27,885 bases of DNA from an uncultured Oscillospiraceae bacterium (GTDB taxonomy: Bacteria; Bacillota; Clostridia; Oscillospirales; Ruminococcaceae). Numbering within the stretch: the stretch's first letter is position 1; each line of letters opens with the position of its first letter. Positions 23,371 to 27,885 of the stretch are shown piece by piece. The notes beneath the pieces were generated by a model that did not search any database, was not told where the DNA came from, and worked only from the letters and a program-made list of their open reading frames with translations. Both the position numbers and the translations under genes were made by a program. The DNA is taken from contig CAKSAY010000010.1 of NCBI GenBank assembly GCA_934438055.1, positions 1 to 27,885 of the forward strand, written 5' to 3'.

Positions 23371-24420
23371 TTACTTAAGTAAAGTGTCAAAATATTGATT
23401 CATTTCTTCTTTAACTTTTTTAGTTTCATCCTCAAAAGTATATTGATATACTTTTCGCAACACTCCGTCAGTAGACCATCCACCCATTTCTAAAACATAT
23501 TTATCAGGCACGTTTTTTGCATGTAACATAGCGGCAAAATAATGTCTTAGAGAATGTACGGTATAAGGATATATGTCGTTTTGCGCTAATAAACGTTTAA
23601 ACGATTTTAATACGCCTGATGGAGTGGTGTTGAATATCCAGTCTGTACTGTTTTTATCTTGACATAACCTTTGCAGTCTTTCAGTCAAATATTCGGGGGC
23701 TACAACTTTACGATATCCAGCTTTTGATTTAGGGGTGGGCTTATACACAATTTTGTTGTTTTGGTCGGGTACCCGTGCTCCATGGATTAATATTACATTT
23801 CCACAAATATCAGCGGGCGTAAGAGCATATATTTCGCTTTGTCTTAAACTACAGGTTGCGGCTAATAGAATTTGACATTCAATGTTAGGAACATCTTTTA
23901 AAAGCGTTATAATTCGTTCTACTTCTTGTTTATTAGGAACTGAAATGGTTTTGTTTTCAGATGGTTTTACAGCAACTTCCGGCATGCTATAGCCGGAGAA
24001 ATTTAGAACTGCAGAAATGAAACCACGTTGATTACGTAAACTTTTTGCAGAGTATTTAAGAGCGTTTTCATTTAATTGAGCCTGTATTAATACGCTGCTT
24101 TCTAAGCGGGATAATTTAATATTGAGTATCGAATCAAAGGCATTACGCAACATAATTTTATAACCTCTGATAGTGGAGGGAGAGAGTATATTCATTTTCG
24201 TTTCTAGATAAGATTCCGCTGCTTTTGAAAAGACAGGATCAGAACCTTTTTCACAATTCTTTCTTTTGTAGAGAAATTCAGAACCTAAATATTCAGCTTC
24301 CTTTTTTGTTGGGGCGGTAAAGGATTTATACACATATTTTCCGTTCTTTTTCTGTCCAGTGCTGACCTGTACACGCCAACTACCGCTTGGCAACTTTTTT
24401 GCTTTTGGCACATTATTCAC
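23371..24420 (-). CDS. int: Tyrosine recombinase, phage-type integrase
   Basis: Site-specific recombinase that inserts and excises the element. An N-terminal arm-binding domain (about 1-50, GSWRVQVSTG ... YKSFTAPTKKEAE) is followed by a SAM-like core-binding domain (about 60-150) and the catalytic domain. Catalytic residues are R193 (SLRQSEIYAL), a Lys at 231 or 233, H289-x-x-R292-H293 (HSLRH), W315 (GGWS, where His is more usual) and the nucleophile Y325. Length 349 is normal. The start is a GTG at 24420, with AAGGA six bases upstream. It reads toward tRNA-Ser and ends 130 bases from it. Confidence 0.93.
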   Translation of the reverse strand: MNNVPKAKKLPSGSWRVQVSTGQKKNGKYVYKSFTAPTKKEAEYLGSEFLYKRKNCEKGSDPVFSKAAESYLETKMNILSPSTIRGYKIMLRNAFDSILNIKLSRLESSVLIQAQLNENALKYSAKSLRNQRGFISAVLNFSGYSMPEVAVKPSENKTISVPNKQEVERIITLLKDVPNIECQILLAATCSLRQSEIYALTPADICGNVILIHGARVPDQNNKIVYKPTPKSKAGYRKVVAPEYLTERLQRLCQDKNSTDWIFNTTPSGVLKSFKRLLAQNDIYPYTVHSLRHYFAAMLHAKNVPDKYVLEMGGWSTDGVLRKVYQYTFEDETKKVKEEMNQYFDTLLK

Positions 24421-24470
24421 CCCACTTCCTTAGATTATTCAGAGGTTCAAAATGCTGCTTATATCGTCTT

Positions 24471-25232
24471 TTATGGTAAATACTTTTTTGCTTCCTCGGC
24501 AGGAATGAAACCGACAACTTTACCTTTACAATAAATACTATCAAATTCGCTGATATTAATATCATCATAACTATCATTCAAGGAGATTAATCCATGTTCA
24601 CCTTGTTTTTTGACATAACCCTCATCGTTTAATACGAATATGCCGATTTCTCCTATATCTATAGCCGGCTGTTGTCGAACCAATAATAAATCTCCATCGT
24701 GATATTTGGGTTCCATACTGTCACCATGAACAGGCAAAGCAAAATCTGCACGTCTGCTTTCATCTGTATAAGGTATCTGGATGGTCATGCATTCGATATC
24801 ATCAAATAGCCACAGACCAGTACCAGCGCTTGCACCTATAGGGTAAAAGGAGATAATTGTAAATTGATCTTCTTGCTCTATATCGGAATCCTCAATGCTT
24901 CTGTCATTTATCATGCGTTTATATTCTTCTGATAGTAAACAATCTACAACAGTTTTACCGTGCTCATCCAGAGTACGGTATTTTTTTACCATATCTTTTT
25001 CAATTAAAGAAAAATCATTATCCGTTTCTCCAAAATAATTTAATAGATAAGATAATGATACATCTAAAACATCACATAATTTAACAATTTTATCAGCGTC
25101 AGGCTTGTTGATGTCATTTTCCCAATTGCTAATTACTCCTGCGGATTTAACTCCAATTAATTTCGCTAATTGTGATTGTAAAAGTCCTAATTTTTCTCGA
25201 GAGTTTTTAATTCTTTCTCCTAAGGTACTCAT
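24471..25232 (-). CDS. CI/LexA-type repressor with HTH and S24 self-cleavage domain
   Basis: Probable lysogeny repressor of 253 residues. An N-terminal HTH_3 (XRE) domain (about 5-60: LGLLQSQLAKLIGVKSAGVI) binds operators. A linker follows, then a peptidase S24 domain with an Ala-Gly cleavage site in GASAGTG (136-137), the nucleophile S172 in HGDSMEP and a lysine in YVKK (208-209), spaced as in LexA. RecA filaments formed after DNA damage would be expected to trigger self-cleavage and induction. AAAGGCGG precedes the ATG. It is divergent from a Cro-like gene, and its own -35 box is covered by an operator-like repeat, so autoregulation is likely. Confidence 0.9.
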   Translation of the reverse strand: MSTLGERIKNSREKLGLLQSQLAKLIGVKSAGVISNWENDINKPDADKIVKLCDVLDVSLSYLLNYFGETDNDFSLIEKDMVKKYRTLDEHGKTVVDCLLSEEYKRMINDRSIEDSDIEQEDQFTIISFYPIGASAGTGLWLFDDIECMTIQIPYTDESRRADFALPVHGDSMEPKYHDGDLLLVRQQPAIDIGEIGIFVLNDEGYVKKQGEHGLISLNDSYDDINISEFDSIYCKGKVVGFIPAEEAKKYLP

Positions 25233-25257
25233 AATTCACCGCCTTTCTATTACTATC

Positions 25258-25357
25258 ATTATACCATATTCAAAAAATAAATCAAGAATTTCTGAAAAAA
25301 GTTATTGACAATCAAGAAAAAATTATATATAATACAATTAAGTCAAGAAATACTTGA
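25258..25357. promoter_or_regulatory. Lysogeny switch: divergent promoters with TCAAGAA operators
   Basis: Rightward promoter: TTGACA (25305-25310), 17 bases, TATAAT (25328-25333), reading to the Cro-like gene. Leftward promoter for the repressor, on the minus strand: TTGATT (25280-25285), 16 bases, TATAAT (25258-25263). TCAAGAA occurs at 25282, 25312 and 25343. The third copy lies in a perfect inverted repeat TCAAGAAATACTTGA; the first is an imperfect palindrome. They overlap the repressor -35, the rightward spacer and the start-site region. Confidence 0.75.
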
Positions 25358-25384
25358 TTGAAAGATTTAAAAGGAGGTGGGAAA

Positions 25385-25612
25385 GTGAGTGTTGCTGATA
25401 CAATGAAATACATTATGAGAGAGACAGGTCATACGCACACATGGACAATTAATCGCATGAATGCTATTAATAACGATATACATATGACCCAATCAAAATT
25501 CAGTGCCACAATTAATAATAAAAGAAGGCTATTAGGAGATGAATTAATTGCTTTTTGTCAAGCAACTAAAATTAATCCAGATGTATTTATGAATAAAAAA
25601 CCGCCTGACTAA
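25385..25612 (+). CDS. Cro-like small HTH regulator
   Basis: The 75-residue product contains a helical segment TQSKFSATINNKRRLLGDEL and then IAFCQATKINPDVFM, resembling the second half of small XRE/Cro domains; the first half is divergent. The start is the GTG at 25385, with AAGGAGG seven bases upstream; the longer frame from 25358 starts inside the operator. It is the first gene of the rightward promoter and faces away from the CI-type repressor, the position of Cro in temperate phages. Direct evidence of DNA binding is only the weak motif. Confidence 0.65.
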   Translation: MSVADTMKYIMRETGHTHTWTINRMNAINNDIHMTQSKFSATINNKRRLLGDELIAFCQATKINPDVFMNKKPPD

Positions 25613-25628
25613 AAGCCAAGCGGGGGAT

Positions 25629-25652
25629 AGAGAGTAAAAACTCTTTATTTCT
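25629..25652 (+). terminator. Weak terminator after the Cro-like gene
   Basis: AGAGT (25631-25635) pairs with ACTCT (25640-25644) around AAAA, extendable by two pairs, followed by TTATTTCTTT. The stem is short and the T run overlaps the end of the converging TM2 gene, so function is uncertain. Confidence 0.4.
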
Positions 25653-25893
25653 TTCGCAATGGTGCATTAGCGGAATCTGTAAAAGAACCTGACGCAATTT
25701 TAATTAAATCAATAATAGTACCAATACCACACCAACCACATGTAAAGAGATACACTATACCAGAACCAATTTTACCTACATAGAATCGGTGTAAACCACC
25801 GATTCCGCAAAAACCCAAACAGCATAAAATCAAAGTTGTTTTTTTAGACTTGTCACTAGTTAATGTGACATAGTTAGTAGTCTGATTATCCAT
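25645..25893 (-). CDS. TM2-domain membrane protein
   Basis: The 82-residue product has a short polar N-terminus, then a TM2 domain. It comprises two hydrophobic spans (about 19-35 and 44-66) joined by the typical turn GGLHRFYVGKIGSGIVYL, ending in a polar tail. The biochemical role of TM2 proteins in bacteria is unknown to me. The start is the ATG at 25893, eight bases after AGGAAG; a GTG nine bases earlier abuts that site. It has its own strong promoter and points opposite to its neighbours inside the regulatory region, as extra genes expressed from a prophage in the lysogen often do. Confidence 0.85.
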   Translation of the reverse strand: MDNQTTNYVTLTSDKSKKTTLILCCLGFCGIGGLHRFYVGKIGSGIVYLFTCGWCGIGTIIDLIKIASGSFTDSANAPLRKK

Positions 25894-25925
25894 AATTATC
25901 ACTTCCTATAAATCAATATAGGAAA

Positions 25926-25954
25926 ATAATACCATATAATTAATAAAAATTCAA
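25926..25954 (-). promoter_or_regulatory. Promoter of the TM2 gene
   Basis: Minus strand -35 TTGAAT (25949-25954), 17-base spacer, -10 TATTAT (25926-25931), about 33 bases before the ATG. No copy of the TCAAGAA operator overlaps it, so it may be active in the lysogen. Confidence 0.65.
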
Positions 25955-26010
25955 CAATAAATTACATTTTATTAGGAATTTTTTGAATCAGGGGAATAAC
26001 TGGGTGAAAT

Positions 26011-26025
26011 AACACGGAATGTGTA
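26011..26025. repeat. Inverted-repeat motif AACACGGAATGTGTA, copy 1
   Basis: ACAC and GTGT flank a 5-base centre. A second copy with one difference (AACACGAAATGTGTA) is at 27378-27392. This copy lies between the HTH gene at 26050 and the TM2 promoter. It resembles parts of the operator at 26324. The role is unknown. Confidence 0.45.
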
Positions 26026-26049
26026 GAAAGAGGCTCATATTAGAATAGT

Positions 26050-26265
26050 TTAATAGCGTTTGGGGTCATCAGAGCGACCAACAAGGTAGTCAATAGATAC
26101 GTCAAAGTAATCTGCAAGTGCAATTAAAACATCATACGCTGGCTTTCGCCGTTCAGATTCATAGTTTTGTATTGCTAATTCACTTAGACCTACTTTAGCA
26201 GACAATTGTTTTTGGGTCAATTTGTTAGATAATCGTAATGATTTTAGCCTTTCTGAAAAAAACAT
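26050..26265 (-). CDS. Small XRE-family HTH repressor
   Basis: The 71-residue protein is almost entirely one HTH_3 domain: LRLSNKLTQKQLSAKVGLSE, then QNYESERRKPAYDVLIALAD and the common ending YFDVSIDYLVGRSDDP. AGGAGAA precedes the ATG. It is divergent from another XRE gene, with paired operator-like repeats between them. This makes a second regulatory pair 0.8 kb from the CI-type repressor. It lacks any cleavage domain, so its control would have to come from an antirepressor or from competition with the divergent protein. Confidence 0.88.
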   Translation of the reverse strand: MFFSERLKSLRLSNKLTQKQLSAKVGLSELAIQNYESERRKPAYDVLIALADYFDVSIDYLVGRSDDPKRY

Positions 26266-26285
26266 AAAATTCTCCTAAAAAAGTC

Positions 26286-26342
26286 TTGACACATACAAAC
26301 GTTAGCGATATTATATAAACATAACACATACGAATGTTAGTG
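26286..26342. promoter_or_regulatory. Second switch: overlapping divergent promoters with two 19-base operators
   Basis: Rightward promoter: TTGACA (26286-26291), 17 bases, TATTAT (26309-26314). On the minus strand TATAAT occupies 26310-26315, almost the same bases, though its -35 is poor. Two related 19-base elements lie at 26289-26307 (ACACATACAAACGTTAGCG) and 26324-26342 (ACACATACGAATGTTAGTG), 35 bases apart and with 16 of 19 identical. One covers the rightward -35 and spacer; the other sits just after the start site. Confidence 0.7.
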
Positions 26343-26367
26343 TTAAATAATAAAGGGGTAGGTGATA

Positions 26368-26553
26368 ATGAACGAAACAAAATTAAAAAAGAGACGCAAA
26401 AAAATAGGCTTAACGCAAGTGAAAGTTGCAGAAAAAGCCAAAATAACGGTAGTATGCTATCAACGCTATGAGACTGGGGAGCGTATCCCGAGAGCTGACA
26501 CAGCCAAATTAATAGCAAAAGCGTTAGATACTACAGTAGAAGAACTTTTTTAA
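26368..26553 (+). CDS. Small XRE-family HTH regulator
   Basis: The 61-residue product is a single HTH_3 domain: LKKRRKKIGLTQVKVAEKAK, CYQRYETGERIPRADTAKLI and ALDTTVEELF. The start is the ATG at 26368, nine bases after AAAGGGG; a GTG at 26362 is less well spaced. It reads rightward from the promoter at 26286, opposite to the HTH gene at 26050, so the two could form a Cro/CI-like antagonistic pair. The antirepressor begins 57 bases later and is probably in the same transcript. Confidence 0.85.
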   Translation: MNETKLKKRRKKIGLTQVKVAEKAKITVVCYQRYETGERIPRADTAKLIAKALDTTVEELF

Positions 26554-26610
26554 CATATAGTCAAAGAATAACATAATGTAATCAAAAAATCAAGAGAAAG
26601 GGAAATATAA

Positions 26611-27039
26611 GTGAATGAATTAAAAATTTTCAACAATAAAGAATTTGGAAGTATTAGAACAGTAGTAATTGAGAACGAACCGTGGTTTGTTGGCAAAGAC
26701 GTTGCGGAGGCGTTGGGATATTCCAATCCAAGAAAGGCAATGGGTGACCATGTGGATGACGAGGATAAGGGGGTAACGAAATGTGACACCCTTGGTGGAG
26801 TGCAGGAATTAACGGTTATAAACGAATCTGGATTGTACAGTTTGGTAATGTCGAGCAAGCTGCCAAATGCAAAGCAGTTTAAACGTTGGGTAACAAGTGA
26901 GGTTCTTCCATCTATTCGCAAATACGGCGCCTACATGACCCCAGAGACAATTGAAGCAGCGATTCTGAATCCAGATACCCTTATAAAAATTGCAACAGCA
27001 TTGAAAGAAGAACAGGAAAAAACAAGGCACTGCAAGTAG
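26611..27039 (+). CDS. Phage antirepressor, N-terminal Bro-N part (frameshifted)
   Basis: Residues 5-105 form a Bro-N domain (IENEPWFVGKDVAEALGYSN, VINESGLYSLVMSSKLPNAK, FKRWVTSEVLPSIRKYGAY), the usual front half of phage antirepressors. A helical linker begins (IATALKEEQEK), then the frame breaks within a run of six A near 27017 and ends at TAG after four unrelated residues. One additional A, or a -1 shift, restores EEQEKNKALQVANSTLTVKN and joins the KilAC part, giving 252 residues, a normal length. The start is GTG at 26611, with AAGGGA seven bases upstream. It is either a disrupted gene, a homopolymer sequencing error or a programmed slip. Confidence 0.85.
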   Translation: MNELKIFNNKEFGSIRTVVIENEPWFVGKDVAEALGYSNPRKAMGDHVDDEDKGVTKCDTLGGVQELTVINESGLYSLVMSSKLPNAKQFKRWVTSEVLPSIRKYGAYMTPETIEAAILNPDTLIKIATALKEEQEKTRHCK

Positions 27040-27056
27040 CCAATTCAACTCTTACA

Positions 27057-27368
27057 GTGAAAAATCAGATTATGCAGCCTAAAGCAGAATATTTTGATGA
27101 ATTGGTCGATAGAAACTTATTAACCAATTTTAGAGATACAGCAAAAGAGTTAGGAATAAAGCAAAAGGATTTTGTTGGATTTTTATTAGATTATAACTAC
27201 ATATATCGTGGAAAGAGCGGAAATCTTATGACTTATTCAAGATATATTGACAATGGAATCTTTGAGATGAAAGAGTGTTACAATGAAAAAAACTCATGGA
27301 AAGGAACACAAACGTTGATAACACCTAAAGGCAGAGAGACGTTTAGATTATTGTGTGTTGAAAGGTAA
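27057..27368 (+). CDS. Phage antirepressor, C-terminal KilAC part
   Basis: This carries the KilAC (antirepressor C-terminal) domain: QIMQPKAEYFDELVDRNLLT, FRDTAKELGIKQKDFVGFLL, IYRGKSGNLMTYSRY, and the ending TLITPKGRETFRLL. These belong behind Bro-N in an intact antirepressor. The GTG at 27057 is only the first available codon; it has no ribosome site, and the same frame is open further upstream to the A-run at 27017, encoding NKALQVANSTLTV. It is therefore best viewed as the second half of the gene starting at 26611, not an independent gene. If not joined, this part is probably not translated. Confidence 0.75.
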   Translation: MKNQIMQPKAEYFDELVDRNLLTNFRDTAKELGIKQKDFVGFLLDYNYIYRGKSGNLMTYSRYIDNGIFEMKECYNEKNSWKGTQTLITPKGRETFRLLCVER

Positions 27369-27377
27369 AGTGCATAG

Positions 27378-27392
27378 AACACGAAATGTGTA
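27378..27392. repeat. Inverted-repeat motif AACACGAAATGTGTA, copy 2
   Basis: This differs from the copy at 26011-26025 at one of 15 positions. It lies just before the ribosome site of the 105-residue gene, where a bound protein could affect transcription or the RNA could affect translation. Confidence 0.45.
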
Positions 27393-27409
27393 ATAAAGGA
27401 AGTAAAACA

Positions 27410-27727
27410 ATGGAAATAAAGACGGTAAAAGAACAGAAGACACGAGTTAGAATACCACCAATAATCAGTCTCGAAACTGCAATCAGGATATATTATGAAA
27501 ACATTGAAATCGGAAATAAAGACATCATAGAGTTGTTTGATAGAATGGGTTCTCAAAAGGTGTGTTTGATGAAGCCCTTGGTAAGGACTGAGATGACAAA
27601 ACGAAATACACCAATATGGGACGCACATCGTGTAAATACAAAGGTAGCATATAGTACATGGGGATTAAACATTGATGATTTCGAAAAGAGATACAACCGC
27701 TTAAAGAAGTTAAACTTTATTCATTAA
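27410..27727 (+). CDS. Small phage-type protein, function unknown
   Basis: The 105-residue basic protein has no cysteine cluster or membrane span. Stretches such as IISLETAIRIYYENIEIGNK, DIIELFDRMGSQKV, TPIWDAHRVNTKVAYSTWGL and RYNRLKKL look familiar from Firmicutes phage early regions. I know of no assigned function. The pattern of a short helical DIIELF segment followed by K-V could be DNA-binding, but this is a guess. The start is the ATG at 27410, with AAAGGAAG upstream; the frame is open earlier without a ribosome site. It follows the antirepressor and precedes another small gene by 21 bases. Confidence 0.75.
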   Translation: MEIKTVKEQKTRVRIPPIISLETAIRIYYENIEIGNKDIIELFDRMGSQKVCLMKPLVRTEMTKRNTPIWDAHRVNTKVAYSTWGLNIDDFEKRYNRLKKLNFIH

Positions 27728-27748
27728 CAAAAGAAAAGGAGGACGGTA

Positions 27749-27841
27749 ATGCCTTTTACGGAAGAAGAGCTAGAGGAGATTAGAAAGGCGGATGGAGAAA
27801 TAGACAGAGAGAATCGCTTTTGCCTACGCTTTCAAAACTAG
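27749..27841 (+). CDS. Short phage-type ORF, possibly frameshifted and continuing past the window
   Basis: A strong AAAAGGAGG precedes ATG at 27749. The frame gives 30 residues starting MPFTEEELEEIRKADGEIDR and stops at TAG. From about 27811 the -1 frame reads ESLLPTLSKLAESLADITKR and stays open to the window end, which looks more protein-like than the last residues of the first frame. Removing one GA unit from the AGAGAGA stretch at 27806-27812 would join the two. The start MPFTEEEL...IRKAD is of a type I associate with small Clostridia phage or element proteins; function unknown. Confidence 0.5.
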   Translation: MPFTEEELEEIRKADGEIDRENRFCLRFQN

Positions 27842-27885
27842 CGGAAAGTCTTGCTGATATAACGAAACGTTTTTCTAATTTGAAT

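Larger units (their letters stand above)
23216..27885. mobile_element. Left end of a prophage or similar element integrated at tRNA-Ser
   Basis: From the 3' end of tRNA-Ser onward every gene is of phage or integrative-element type: a tyrosine integrase directed at the tRNA, a CI/LexA-type repressor with a divergent Cro-like gene, further small HTH regulators, a Bro-N/KilAC antirepressor and small phage proteins. The order integrase, repressor, cro, antirepressor is that of a temperate phage lysogeny module. Base composition is more AT-rich than the host part. The left boundary is approximate: the core repeat must lie in the tRNA 3' half, but the second copy is beyond the window. I cannot exclude an integrative conjugative element. 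Confidence 0.85.

Noticed and set aside
26225..26518. Minus-strand 97-residue hydrophobic open frame over the second HTH switch
   Set aside because: It is antisense to the HTH gene at 26368, crosses the divergent promoter region and has no ribosome site.
26050..26553. Toxin-antitoxin pair
   Set aside because: Both products are plain HTH domains in divergent orientation; no toxin-like partner is present.
27011..27025. Classical -1 programmed frameshift signal A_AAA_AAC in the antirepressor
   Set aside because: In the reading frame the codons are GAA AAA ACA, so the heptamer is out of phase for tandem slippage; no clear downstream pseudoknot was seen.

Overview
The window looks like a chromosome segment of an endospore-forming, low-to-moderate GC bacterium of class Clostridia. 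The evidence is four sporulation genes (ylbJ, yqfC, yqfD, yunB), a DnaD/DnaC-type primosome loader pair, a fused AdhE, a GatCAB amidotransferase, MutS2, and AGGAGG-like ribosome binding sites before most genes. I cannot name the genus from sequence alone.

Layout. 1-352: a tRNA-Asp/tRNA-Phe pair (minus strand) with a consensus promoter, then the adhE terminator. 365-3069: adhE (minus) with a strong promoter whose -10 box lies inside a Rex-like redox operator. 3179-6830: a minus-strand run, read ylbJ, a small Cys-rich protein, dnaD, dnaC, then a 73-residue secreted or anchored peptide ending at a bidirectional terminator. 6913-15014: a plus-strand run yqfC-yqfD, then phoH-ybeY-dgkA-era-yqzL-recO-mutS2. 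This matches the order known from Bacillus and Clostridia, but without the usual pgpH and cdd. 15285-16022: yunB (minus). 16347-23076: ligA-gatC-gatA-gatB, a polyisoprenyl-phosphate-type glycosyltransferase and a QueT-type vitamin transporter. 23149-23240: tRNA-Ser(GGA) with its own promoter and terminator.

From the 3' end of tRNA-Ser to the window end there is an integrated element, probably a prophage. It has a tyrosine integrase reading toward the tRNA, three direct repeats that look like integrase arm sites, a self-cleaving CI/LexA-type repressor with a divergent Cro-like gene and repeated operators, a TM2 membrane protein, a second divergent pair of small HTH regulators with its own repeated operator, an antirepressor split by a frameshift, and small phage-type genes. 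Only the left, regulatory end is visible.

Most of the host part is ordinary. The points most worth checking are: era appears to start at an AUU codon behind a perfect Shine-Dalgarno; yqzL runs 98 bases out of frame into recO; the prophage carries two stacked regulatory switches and two apparent frameshifts at simple repeats; and a very short secreted peptide carries a sortase-like tail. I saw no CRISPR array, rRNA, complete insertion sequence or recognisable defence system, and no clear evidence of an entirely new system.
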